Positions 18,549-25,906 of a stretch of 64,000 nt of DNA are shown here, piece after piece. The stretch spans positions 1-64,000 of the forward strand of contig JAJPXP010000032.1 in the NCBI GenBank assembly GCA_021205365.1, read 5' to 3'. This DNA comes from Clostridia bacterium. GTDB lineage: Bacteria > Bacillota > Clostridia > Oscillospirales > Butyricicoccaceae. The stretch's first letter is position 1, and every line of letters starts with the position of its first letter. The position numbers and the translations under genes are program-made. The notes beneath the pieces are model-generated. The model had not been told where the DNA came from, made no database searches, and saw only the letters and a program-made list of their open reading frames with translations.

Positions 18549-18676
18549 GCTGTTTGACCTCCTTTCACTATGTATAACGGTTGAGGAACCGATTTTGTGC
18601 GGGTATTTTTTCATGATATCAAAATTTTTTTGCAGAACTGGAATGATGAGCCAATAAACAGTAAGGATATCACACC

Positions 18677-18705
18677 GTTATAGTAAAATAGTTTTATACT
18701 GCCAA
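18677..18705 (-). promoter_or_regulatory. Promoter of the sigma/ABC operon
   Basis: On the minus strand TTGGCA, 17 bases, TATAAC. It resembles a housekeeping promoter; an additional self-recognised promoter could lie between it and the gene but I cannot define one. Confidence 0.45.
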
Positions 18706-18724
18706 CTCTCTCCAAAATAAACCA

Positions 18725-18754
18725 TTGGCATGTTCCGTTTCTTCATGCTATATT
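18725..18754 (+). promoter_or_regulatory. thrS promoter
   Basis: TTGGCA, 18 bases, TATATT, placing the transcript start just before the T-box leader. Confidence 0.6.
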
Positions 18755-18764
18755 AAACAGTAAT

Positions 18765-19022
18765 AAAGCTTCGACGAGGACAAAATCCAGGTCAAGTGCA
18801 TTTCAGAGAGGAACCGTAATCTGCTGTGAACTGTTCTATGCACCCCCGGTATAAACCACCTTTGAGCTGCCGGTGAACAGCGTTCGCCCATTAAACCGGA
18901 CGGGTAAGCCCGTTACAGCGAACACAAGCGGTCGTTTTTTAACGGCAAGCAGGGTGGAACCGTGGAATAAGTATTGTATATTTATCTCATCCCTGACACA
19001 CCATCAGGGGTGAGATTTTTTT
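18765..19022 (+). promoter_or_regulatory. T-box riboswitch leader (threonine)
   Basis: The leader holds the T-box bulge sequence AGGGTGGAACCGTG (18951-18964), which pairs with the tRNA acceptor end, and upstream stem I elements such as GAGGACAAAAT and CAGAGAGG. The terminator TCTCATCCCTGA/TCAGGGGTGAGA plus T-run (18985-19022) ends it. A candidate specifier codon is ACC at 18855-18857, preceding ACCTTTGAG, which fits tRNA-Thr and the thrS gene downstream. Uncharged tRNA-Thr is expected to prevent termination. Confidence 0.92.
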
Positions 19023-19056
19023 GCCCCTTTTGAAGCATGGAAAAGGAGGCTTACAC

Positions 19057-20802
19057 ATGAGCAACGAATTCACATTTGAAAACGAGCAGTCCCGCAAAAC
19101 TTACTGGCATACCTGCTCCCATATTCTGGCACAGGCTGTCAAACGCCTTTATCCAAAAGTAAAACTGGCAATCGGCCCATCGATTGACAATGGCTTCTAT
19201 TATGATCTGGATTCTCCATTTGCATTTACACCGGAAATGATGGAAAAAATAGAAGCTGAAATGCGTAAAATCTGTAAGGAAAAGCTCAAACTGGAACGCT
19301 TTGAATTACCTCGGACAGAAGCGCTGGAATTTATGCAGGATGAACCATATAAGACAGAGTTGATCCATGATCTGCCGGAAGATGCAGTTATTTCTTTCTA
19401 TCGTCAGGGGGAATTTACTGATCTGTGTGCAGGTCCGCATCTGGATTCTACCGGACGGGTAAAAGGCAATGCAATTAAGCTAACTGCTTGCAATGCAGCA
19501 TACTGGCGCGGTGATTCCAGCCGTCAGACATTGCAGCGTATTTATGGCATTGCATTCCCAAAGAAAGCAGAATTGGACGAATATCTTGAAAAAATCGAGG
19601 AAGCAAAACGCCGTGACCATCGTAAGCTCGGCAAAGAACTTGGCTTATTTACCATCATGGAGGAAGGCCCCGGATTTCCGTTCTTCCTGCCAAAAGGCAT
19701 GGTGCTGCGCAATACGCTGATCGACTACTGGCGTGAAGTCCACAAGCGCTATGGCTATGTTGAAATTTCTACCCCGATGATGCTGAACCGCGGTCTTTGG
19801 GAGCGTTCCGGTCATTGGGATCATTATAAGGAAAATATGTATACCACTGTCATTGACGATACCGACTTTGCCATCAAGCCGATGAACTGTCCCGGTGGTA
19901 TGCTGGTATACAAATCCGAACCCCACTCTTATCGTGATCTGCCGCTGCGAGTTGGTGAGCTTGGTCTGGTACATCGTCATGAGCTTTCCGGTGCACTGCA
20001 TGGTTTATTCCGCGTTCGCTGCTTTACGCAGGATGATGCCCATATTTTTATGACATGGGATCAGATGAAAGATGAAATCAAAAATGTAGTTAAGCTGTTC
20101 GATGAAGTTTATTCTGTCTTTGGTCTGGAATATCAGATTGAAGTTTCCACCATGCCGGAAGATCATATGGGTGATGAAAAGGATTGGGATTTTGCAACGG
20201 AAACTCTAAAAGCAGCTGTCTCAGAAATGGGCAAGGAATATATCATCAACGAGGGCGATGGCGCATTCTATGGCCCGAAGCTGGATTTCCACTTGGCAGA
20301 TTCTCTGGGACGCACATGGCAGTGCGGTACGATTCAGCTGGATATGCAGCTTCCAGAACGTTTTGAACTGGAATATATCGGCGCAGATGGTGAAAAGCAT
20401 CGTCCGGTCATGATCCATCGCGTTGTCCTGGGTTCCATTGAACGCTTTATCGGCGTAATCACAGAACACTTTGCAGGCTCCTTCTCCACCTGGCTTTCCC
20501 CAGTGCAGGTAAAGGTACTGCCAGTTACAGACCGTGCATATGATTATGCCGATGAAATTGCAGATAAACTGGCCAAGGCCGGTTACCGCGTTGAAGTGGA
20601 TCACCGTTCTGAAAAGCTTGGCTATAAAATTCGTGAAGCCCGTAACGAACGTATTCCTTATATGCTCATTGTCGGTGATCAGGACATGGAAAACCAGACT
20701 GTATCTCCACGCCATCGTACAGACGGCGATTTGGGGGCAATGCAATATGATGCATTTGAAGCCTTATTGAAACAGGCTGTAGAAACCAAATCTCCAAAAT
20801 AA
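19057..20802 (+). CDS. thrS: Threonyl-tRNA synthetase without TGS domain
   Basis: A 581-residue class II synthetase that charges tRNA-Thr. It begins directly with the editing domain (HTCSHILAQAV, with the paired His residues, and CAGPHL near 130), then has the catalytic core (MNCPGGM near 280, GLVHRHELSGALHGLFRVR motif 2, HRVVLGSIERFIG motif 3) and a C-terminal anticodon-binding domain. The roughly 60-residue N-terminal TGS/N1 domain of the 640-residue form is absent. AAAAGGAGG before the ATG at 19057 shows that this is not an annotation error; the sequence before it is the T-box terminator. Confidence 0.95.
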   Translation: MSNEFTFENEQSRKTYWHTCSHILAQAVKRLYPKVKLAIGPSIDNGFYYDLDSPFAFTPEMMEKIEAEMRKICKEKLKLERFELPRTEALEFMQDEPYKTELIHDLPEDAVISFYRQGEFTDLCAGPHLDSTGRVKGNAIKLTACNAAYWRGDSSRQTLQRIYGIAFPKKAELDEYLEKIEEAKRRDHRKLGKELGLFTIMEEGPGFPFFLPKGMVLRNTLIDYWREVHKRYGYVEISTPMMLNRGLWERSGHWDHYKENMYTTVIDDTDFAIKPMNCPGGMLVYKSEPHSYRDLPLRVGELGLVHRHELSGALHGLFRVRCFTQDDAHIFMTWDQMKDEIKNVVKLFDEVYSVFGLEYQIEVSTMPEDHMGDEKDWDFATETLKAAVSEMGKEYIINEGDGAFYGPKLDFHLADSLGRTWQCGTIQLDMQLPERFELEYIGADGEKHRPVMIHRVVLGSIERFIGVITEHFAGSFSTWLSPVQVKVLPVTDRAYDYADEIADKLAKAGYRVEVDHRSEKLGYKIREARNERIPYMLIVGDQDMENQTVSPRHRTDGDLGAMQYDAFEALLKQAVETKSPK

Positions 20803-20821
20803 TATCGCAAAATATACAAAA

Positions 20822-20856
20822 AAGCCAGAGGCAAACCACCTCTGGCTTTCTCTTTA
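20822..20856 (+). terminator. thrS terminator
   Basis: AAGCCAGAGG and CCTCTGGCTT with a seven-base loop, followed by TCTCTTT. Confidence 0.85.
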
Positions 20857-20916
20857 TCGCAAAACAGCTTTTTATCATTTTTGTTTTCTTTATGATATTA
20901 ACAGATATCTTTCTTA

Positions 20917-21447
20917 TCACACCAGGTTATTGTCACGGCGGAAACTCCCATAGGTCTTTCGGCAGTCAAACAGATAACAAATCCAGCTGGGATAGTATGG
21001 GACAAATTCTCCTTTTGCAATCATATCCAATATTTCTTCCCTGCTAGCCCAGCGTGCATCTTGTACTTCATCCTTCTGCAATGTCAGGTCTGTCACATCA
21101 ATATCTTTCTCTACCAAATATACATCCGTAAAACCTTCCATAAACGTTGAACTTATATGGGGACGGATACCGGAAAAGTCGATAGCAATCCCCAGTTCCT
21201 CCTGTAATTCCCGTCCTGCAGCCTGCTGGCTGTTTTCCCCAGCCTGTACGCTTCCTCCTGCGGAAACGTCCCATTTATTTGGCCATCCGAGTTTATCAGA
21301 CTGTCTTTGTTGAATTAACATTTGTCCTTGTGTATTAAATATAATGGCCTGTACAACCAGATAATAGCCATTTTCCGGCTTTTCTCCTCTGACAAATGTT
21401 TTCCCTGTCCTCATACGGTTTATATCATAAATGTCCAAATATTCCAT
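20917..21447 (-). CDS. Nudix hydrolase
   Basis: A 176-residue hydrolase of the Nudix superfamily, cleaving nucleoside-diphosphate-linked substrates with divalent metal. The Nudix box is clear: GGSVQAGENSQQAAGRELQEELGI around residues 67-90 (G-5x-E-7x-REL-x-EE-x-G). The extended N-terminal strand (EYLDIYDINR) resembles the isopentenyl-diphosphate-isomerase-like branch. GGAGG lies 11 bases before the ATG at 21447; the track's start 29 codons earlier would read through a perfect hairpin. Substrate unknown. Confidence 0.88.
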   Translation of the reverse strand: MEYLDIYDINRMRTGKTFVRGEKPENGYYLVVQAIIFNTQGQMLIQQRQSDKLGWPNKWDVSAGGSVQAGENSQQAAGRELQEELGIAIDFSGIRPHISSTFMEGFTDVYLVEKDIDVTDLTLQKDEVQDARWASREEILDMIAKGEFVPYYPSWICYLFDCRKTYGSFRRDNNLV

Positions 21448-21468
21448 GCTGTTTTCTCCTCCATCTTG

Positions 21469-21503
21469 CTTTCTGCCTGTGCGCAGAACACACAGGCAGA
21501 AAG
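21469..21503 (-). promoter_or_regulatory. 13-bp perfect hairpin in the Nudix gene leader
   Basis: CTTTCTGCCTGTG and its exact complement flank a loop of about nine bases and end about 10 bases before the ribosome site on the minus strand. No T-run follows, so an mRNA-stability or protein-binding role is more likely than termination. Confidence 0.45.
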
Positions 21504-21636
21504 TTCTCTCATAGCATATCACAAAGCACTTCATTCTGCCATACTACATTTTGAAAAACCGACAAATAATATGAAGAAATTTTTCGAAATTAGTCCATAT
21601 TGATGCACATAAATGGTAGCAACCTGCACCTTATCG

Positions 21637-21645
21637 TGTTATAAT
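21637..21645 (+). promoter_or_regulatory. Extended -10 promoter for the L,D-transpeptidase gene
   Basis: TGTTATAAT gives an extended -10 (TGN plus TATAAT) with no clear -35, 58 bases before the start. Confidence 0.4.
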
Positions 21646-21702
21646 GTTGTTGAAATGTACAAGCTTCATTATAATAAGAGATTATAGAAAGGGGATACTC
21701 TA

Positions 21703-23067
21703 TTGGATAAAAAAATAATTGCAGGTATTAGTGCAGTGGTTGTAGCCGGTGTCGTATGTGCAGCAGAATTGGGCGGGGCATACTATTTCCAGAACCACTA
21801 CGCACCTCATACCTCAATAAACGGTGTAGATGTCAGTTACAAATCTATAGATTCCGCCAAAACAGCTTTGGATGAATCTCTGAAAAATTATACCCTGACC
21901 ATTCAGGGAGATAGCACCGAAGACCAGCTCTCCGCTTCTGATATTGATTTCACATACTGTTATGATACTGGAAAAATCATGGAAACTGCACTTTCCGATC
22001 AGCATCCATATGAATGGATAGCAGATTTATTCGGCAGTGGCCGGGAATATACGCTGGAAACAACATATGATACCGAAAAATTAAACAATGCAATTTCCAC
22101 TATGAACTGTATAAATCCTGAAGAAAAAATCCAGTCTCAGAATGCCAGCGTAAAATATGCAGACGGTGCCTTTGAAACTGTACCAGAAGTATACGGAAAT
22201 GAGCTGGATGCAACTGAATTCTCAGAAGTTCTGATAAACCAAATGAATGAAGGCAATACGGAATATCAGATTGACTGCTATATCCAGCCAAAGCTGAAGG
22301 AGGATTCTGATACATTCCGGGAGGCCAAATCTCATCTTGATACAGCTCTACAGTCTGCGGTCACCCTCAAGCGTGATGATATCTCTGTGACTCTGTCTGC
22401 TGACGACATTGCTTCCGTCCTCACCATTGGCGACGACCTGACTGCTACTGTCGATACAGAAAAATTGTCAGAGTACGTAAAGGAAAACATCAAGGACCCA
22501 TTCAATACAGTTGGCAAAGAAAGAACTGTTACAACTGTTGGCTGCGGTGAATTTACTATTTCCGGTGGTATTTATGGATATATTGTCGATGTCGACGGCG
22601 AAACAGAACAGCTTGCAAAGGATATCCTATCTGGTCAAACTGTAGAACGTGAGCCGGTTTATTCACAGGAGGAAACCTATAAAACCAATGGCGGACTCGG
22701 AGATACCTATATCGATGTCAGTATCAGCCAGCAGCGTGTCTGGCTGGTCTATGGTGGAAATCTCATCATTGAAACTCCATGTGTAACTGGCAATGTAAAC
22801 AATGGAACCATAACACCAAAAGGTACATACTGGATTGAATTCAAGCGCCGCAATTACGATATGCCCAAGTATGGTGTATCTGTTAGCTACTGGATGCCGA
22901 TTGATACATCTACCGGTGTAGGTCTGCATGATGCTTCATGGCGCAGTACCTTTGGCGGAAACTACTACATCTCAACGGGTTCTCATGGCTGCATTAACCT
23001 TCCTGTATCTGCAGCACGCACCATTTATAACAATTGCTTCGGAACCATGCCGGTTGTTGTACACTAA
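21703..23067 (+). CDS. L,D-transpeptidase (YkuD) with PG-binding domain
   Basis: A 454-residue envelope enzyme. An N-terminal membrane anchor (about residues 5-28) is followed by two putative peptidoglycan-binding repeats (about 40-320) and a C-terminal YkuD catalytic domain (about 335-454) with the HxxxxxxxxSHGCxN signature; His428 and Cys430 lie in SHGCINLP. It would form 3-3 peptide crosslinks or attach proteins outside the membrane. The start is a TTG eight bases after AAAGGGG; no ATG in frame fits. It is monocistronic. Confidence 0.92.
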   Translation: MDKKIIAGISAVVVAGVVCAAELGGAYYFQNHYAPHTSINGVDVSYKSIDSAKTALDESLKNYTLTIQGDSTEDQLSASDIDFTYCYDTGKIMETALSDQHPYEWIADLFGSGREYTLETTYDTEKLNNAISTMNCINPEEKIQSQNASVKYADGAFETVPEVYGNELDATEFSEVLINQMNEGNTEYQIDCYIQPKLKEDSDTFREAKSHLDTALQSAVTLKRDDISVTLSADDIASVLTIGDDLTATVDTEKLSEYVKENIKDPFNTVGKERTVTTVGCGEFTISGGIYGYIVDVDGETEQLAKDILSGQTVEREPVYSQEETYKTNGGLGDTYIDVSISQQRVWLVYGGNLIIETPCVTGNVNNGTITPKGTYWIEFKRRNYDMPKYGVSVSYWMPIDTSTGVGLHDASWRSTFGGNYYISTGSHGCINLPVSAARTIYNNCFGTMPVVVH

Positions 23068-23120
23068 GCAACCTATTCGGTGGAAACATGTAAAATGGTC
23101 TGAATTTGAAATAACGTAAT

Positions 23121-23178
23121 AAATAAGCTCCCTTATGCACCGTCAAAGATTTATGCGGCTGCATTGGGGAGCTTATTT
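23121..23178 (+). terminator. Probable terminator of the L,D-transpeptidase gene
   Basis: AAATAAGCTCCC and GGGAGCTTATTT are exact complements with a 34-base loop, 53 bases after the stop. The T-run is short, so efficiency is uncertain. Confidence 0.5.
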
Positions 23179-23205
23179 CATCGTTCATATAAAAATGGTC
23201 TTATT

Positions 23206-23400
23206 GTTACGTGGCAAAGGCTTTTATCGTCTTTTGGGGCAAAGCTTTTATTCTCTGCCTAAATATACATGTCAATAAAATCGTCATTTTATTTATCAAA
23301 AATGACCGTTTTTTCAGGTTTTTCACTAAATTTTAAGTAAAAAACAGACCTCGAAGAATTTCTTCTTCAAGGTCTGAGGATATTTACTTTTGCCCTTTAC
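23206..23400. repeat. Repeat unit A, copy 1
   Basis: A non-coding unit of 195 bp that recurs at 25666. Its ends carry related inverted termini (GTTACGKGGCAAA at the left, TTTTGCCCTTTAC at the right) and its right half has a hairpin with stem CAGACCT-AAGAA / TTCTT-AGGTCTG interrupted by a two-base mismatch. It looks like a small non-autonomous mobile repeat. It abuts unit B. Confidence 0.75.
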
Positions 23401-23424
23401 AGGCTATGCCCAAAAACAAATGTT

Positions 23425-23682
23425 GTCACGGGGCAAACCCGGTTATTCTCTCCGGGGCAAAGTCAACTATTCTCTGTTTCCCGGTCAGGTTGTGCTTTTT
23501 CGCCCGTTTCTGGCAATACAAAACCGCAGTTTTATACACATAAAATGCTTGATTTTCAAGGTTTTGCTGCTATGTTAGACAACAAAAAAGACCTCAAGGA
23601 ATTTTCTTCCTCAAGGTCTGATTTTTTTTTTGGAGAATAGTCATTTTTTCCCTTTGCAGGATAATGACTTTTGCCCCTTAAC
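23425..23682. repeat. Repeat unit B, copy 1
   Basis: A 258-bp unit, recurring with the same length at 25402. Left terminus GTCACGGGGCAAA, right terminus TTTGCCCCTTAAC (inverted match 11 of 13). It has two GGGGCAAA plus TATTCTC words at the left and a hairpin AGACCT-CA-AGGAA / TTCCT-CA-AGGTCT followed by ten T. It is clearly related to unit A by its ends, hairpin and word order. Confidence 0.75.
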
Positions 23683-23702
23683 AATTGTAATCATTCCCAC
23701 TC
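23683..23702. repeat. guaA-end direct repeat, distal copy
   Basis: Matches 17 of 20 bases of the sequence at 25887-25906, which spans the guaA stop codon. Read on the minus strand it ends GAGTGGGAATGA, still encoding EWE-stop like the true guaA end. This is what a duplicated attachment site would look like. Confidence 0.6.
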
Positions 23703-23776
23703 GCTCCTGGCAGAAGTATTCTAAACAGTTTTGCTTATGAGATTTGGCTCAGATTATTTGGATTGTTTTTATTATC

Positions 23777-23805
23777 CAGATAGTTTAGGCTATCTGATTT
23801 TTTGT
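23777..23805 (+). terminator. Terminator-like hairpin
   Basis: CAGATAG and CTATCTG with a six-base loop, then ATTTTTTG. No plus-strand gene precedes it, which supports the view that a gene has been lost here. Confidence 0.4.
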
Positions 23806-23847
23806 TGCCATAGTGTTGCCAGTAGATAACAACTTCCCATTTGCTGT

Positions 23848-24231
23848 TTATTCTACGCGGTCAACAAAATTCTCTAATTCATGGACAAGACCTTCTTTGA
23901 ATAGGACATCAAACATAATGCCATAACGGTCTTGATTTAAATTACTTATTATTGGGTCAGCTGCGGCCGGCGAATCATTCTTTATTGCGCTTTGGATTCT
24001 CGGCGAAGGCAGTTGATTAATTCTCTCAATCACAGGATACGCTTGACGAATTCGCTTATCTAACAAGTCAGCAGCTATGGGATCATATCTGTATCCATTA
24101 TAATAGCGCGTCAGTATAGCGTCTATCTGATCAATATCATCTTTTGCTTTCAATTTATCAACTGCACCCTTAAACTTTATAGTGTTCAATGCAGTATCTA
24201 CTAAAGTTTTTTTGAAATAGACTGTTGGCAA
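23848..24231 (-). CDS. Hypothetical protein in the guaA-linked segment
   Basis: A 127-residue, soluble, mostly helical protein that I cannot assign. A TTG start is supported by GGAGGG six bases upstream. The sequence is Asp- and Lys-rich with no Cys cluster, membrane segment or signal peptide. It lies alone in the AT-rich accessory stretch. An inverted repeat (GGGTATCAT/ATGATACCC, 24285-24328) lies upstream of it. It could be an intact cargo gene or a fragment of a larger one. Confidence 0.5.
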   Translation of the reverse strand: MPTVYFKKTLVDTALNTIKFKGAVDKLKAKDDIDQIDAILTRYYNGYRYDPIAADLLDKRIRQAYPVIERINQLPSPRIQSAIKNDSPAAADPIISNLNQDRYGIMFDVLFKEGLVHELENFVDRVE

Positions 24232-24564
24232 TTGTTTCCCTCCAAAATTGAAACACTGATATGAAATCTTTCCCGCTCGTTGCTGGGTATCATGTTTTAA
24301 CGGATTTTGCTTTAGAAATATGATACCCTGTTCTTTTGATTATTTGATATATCCATATTATCCAGCCTATACGATGGGCTGTTATCAAATTGTTATCAGC
24401 GATGATAACGGGAGGCAGAACAGATTGTTCTTTCTCTGCTGGTTTGCAACTTTGATGATAACACAAAAGGTGGAAAAACACAACTGCATTCCACCCTCTT
24501 TGGTGTATTGGACCTCAAAATTAAGCGCCAATATTGGCCACTGATATGACCGCACAAGAGTATT
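24232..24564. other. AT-rich gap with inverted repeats
   Basis: No gene is supported. GGGTATCAT/ATGATACCC (24285-24328) and GTTATC/GATAAC around 24391-24408 are visible; the first could terminate the DUF3795 transcript. Confidence 0.4.
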
Positions 24565-25113
24565 TCAAATTCCTGTACCCCTTTTCTTTTTTAGCTTTAA
24601 CTCAATACCCTTATTTGCTGCACGCAGTTGAAGCAAAGACGATATAAAAGCGGCCTTTTCTTTGATAGGCATTCCCTGGGTCTCTGTATCAGCCTGTGTG
24701 ACGATTTCCTCTAATTCATCAAGTTCCAAAAGGTTGACAGCTACACAAAACAGAGTTTTCTTTCGGCCATCGTTGTAGCAATCCAGCAGATTGTTCAGTA
24801 TTTTTATTTTCTTTACTTGCTCAGCAGTATAATTTTCTATGCCAATCTGCTGCGCTTTTTGCAAATCGGATTTTTGCCTTTGATGTGTTATAAATGAATC
24901 ATACGCATCAATACGGTCATATTTTTCACACGGATATTCACCACATTGGAAACAATATTCTATGGCTCCATGTTCTGTGGAACATTTTATCAAAGGACAG
25001 GTCTGATTTCCAAATCCACAGCCTCCACAATGTCCGCCGAGGTGCATGGAGCATAAACCGCAATTTAACCCGCACAGCGAAAACAACGGATTGCCTCTTG
25101 TAAATTGTTTCAT
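24565..25113 (-). CDS. DUF3795-type cysteine-rich protein
   Basis: A protein of about 182 residues with a Cys-rich N-terminal region (SLCGLNCGLCSM, GGHCGGCGFGNQTCPLIKC, then YCFQCGEYPC), as in DUF3795 proteins, which probably bind zinc or an iron-sulfur cluster. The C-terminal half is helical with a basic tail. GAGGTG lies about seven bases before the ATG at M9 of the ORF-track protein. Function unknown. It is more AT-rich than the core genes around it, consistent with transfer. Confidence 0.75.
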   Translation of the reverse strand: MKQFTRGNPLFSLCGLNCGLCSMHLGGHCGGCGFGNQTCPLIKCSTEHGAIEYCFQCGEYPCEKYDRIDAYDSFITHQRQKSDLQKAQQIGIENYTAEQVKKIKILNNLLDCYNDGRKKTLFCVAVNLLELDELEEIVTQADTETQGMPIKEKAAFISSLLQLRAANKGIELKLKKKRGTGI

Positions 25114-25209
25114 GTTCATGCACCTCAAAATTCTCAATCTGCTATCCTCATTGTAACAGCAAAAGCACCTGCTGACAAGTATAAATCAGGAGGGCATTCC
25201 CGCTGTCCG

Positions 25210-25413
25210 TTACCTTGCCCCTCGGCTGAACTTCCGCTTTGCTTTCTTCTGCTCCCGCTCTTGTGTCTCCCGGCGTTTCGCCTCCTCCACAGCCCACTCC
25301 AATTCATCCGGGCCGAAAGCCCGCTTTACCCGCTCATGGTCGGCGGAGGTTCCCGCAAAACCCCAGAGTCCTTGAACATCAAGAACTCCGGGGTGAATGT
25401 TGTCACGGGGCAA
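25210..25413 (-). pseudogene. Truncated GC-rich ORF, element remnant
   Basis: Sixty-seven codons open from within repeat B2, ending in a highly charged tail (DELEWAVEEAKRRETQEREQ, then Lys/Arg). The stretch is visibly more GC-rich than its flanks and its 5' end is replaced by the repeat, so it looks like the C terminus of a larger gene cut by repeat insertion. I do not recognise the family; a conjugative-element origin is a guess. Confidence 0.4.
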
Positions 25414-25659
25414 ACCCGATTATTCTCTCCGGGGCAAAATCAATGATTCTCTGTCTCCCGGTCGGACTGTGCTTTTGCGCCGTATTTGGCAATATAAAAT
25501 CGCAGTTTTATACATATAAAATGCTTGATTTTCAAGGTTTTGCGGCTATGTTAGACGACAAAAAAGACCTCAAGGAATTTTCTTCCTCAAGGTCTGATTT
25601 TTTATTTTGGAGAATAGTCATTTTTGCCCTTTGCAGAATAATGACTTTTGCCCCTTAAC
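25402..25659. repeat. Repeat unit B, copy 2
   Basis: Same 258-bp length and orientation as copy 1, with the same termini and the AGACCT-CA-AGGAA hairpin followed by a T-run. Here B precedes A, the reverse of the order at 23.2-23.7 kb. Confidence 0.75.
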
Positions 25660-25665
25660 ACTGAT

Positions 25666-25861
25666 GTTACGGGGCAAAGGCTTTTATCGTCTTTTGGGGC
25701 AAAGTCTTTATTCTCTTCCCAAATATACATGTCAATAAAACTGCGGTTTTATTTATCGAAAATCACCGTTTTTCAAGGTTTTTCACTAATTTTTAGATAA
25801 AAAAACAGACCTCAAAGAATTTCTTCTTCAAGGTCTGAGGATATTTAGTTTTGCCCTTTAC
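25666..25861. repeat. Repeat unit A, copy 2
   Basis: A 196-bp copy with left terminus GTTACGGGGCAAAGG and hairpin CAGACCT-CA-AAGAA / TTCTT-CA-AGGTCTG. The flanking GCCCAAAAACAA is shared with copy 1. It ends 34 bases before the guaA stop codon. Confidence 0.75.
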
Positions 25862-25886
25862 AGGCTAAATGGGATTGCCCAAAAAC

Positions 25887-25906
25887 AACTGAAATTATTC
25901 CCACTC
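25887..25906. repeat. guaA-end direct repeat, gene copy
   Basis: Spans the guaA stop and last codons; pairs with 23683-23702 (17/20). Confidence 0.6.

Larger units (their letters stand above)
23683..25906. mobile_element. Probable eroded island at the guaA 3' end
   Basis: The 2.2-kb segment between the two guaA-end repeats contains an unknown gene, a DUF3795 gene, a truncated GC-rich ORF and one A and one B repeat. The 3' end of guaA is a known integration site for islands and conjugative elements. No integrase remains inside, so if this was an island it is a remnant. Confidence 0.5.

Noticed and set aside
23206-25861. Repeats A and B as a CRISPR array or as IS transposase genes
   Set aside because: Units are long, only two copies each, without spacers, and no ORF with transposase motifs is present.
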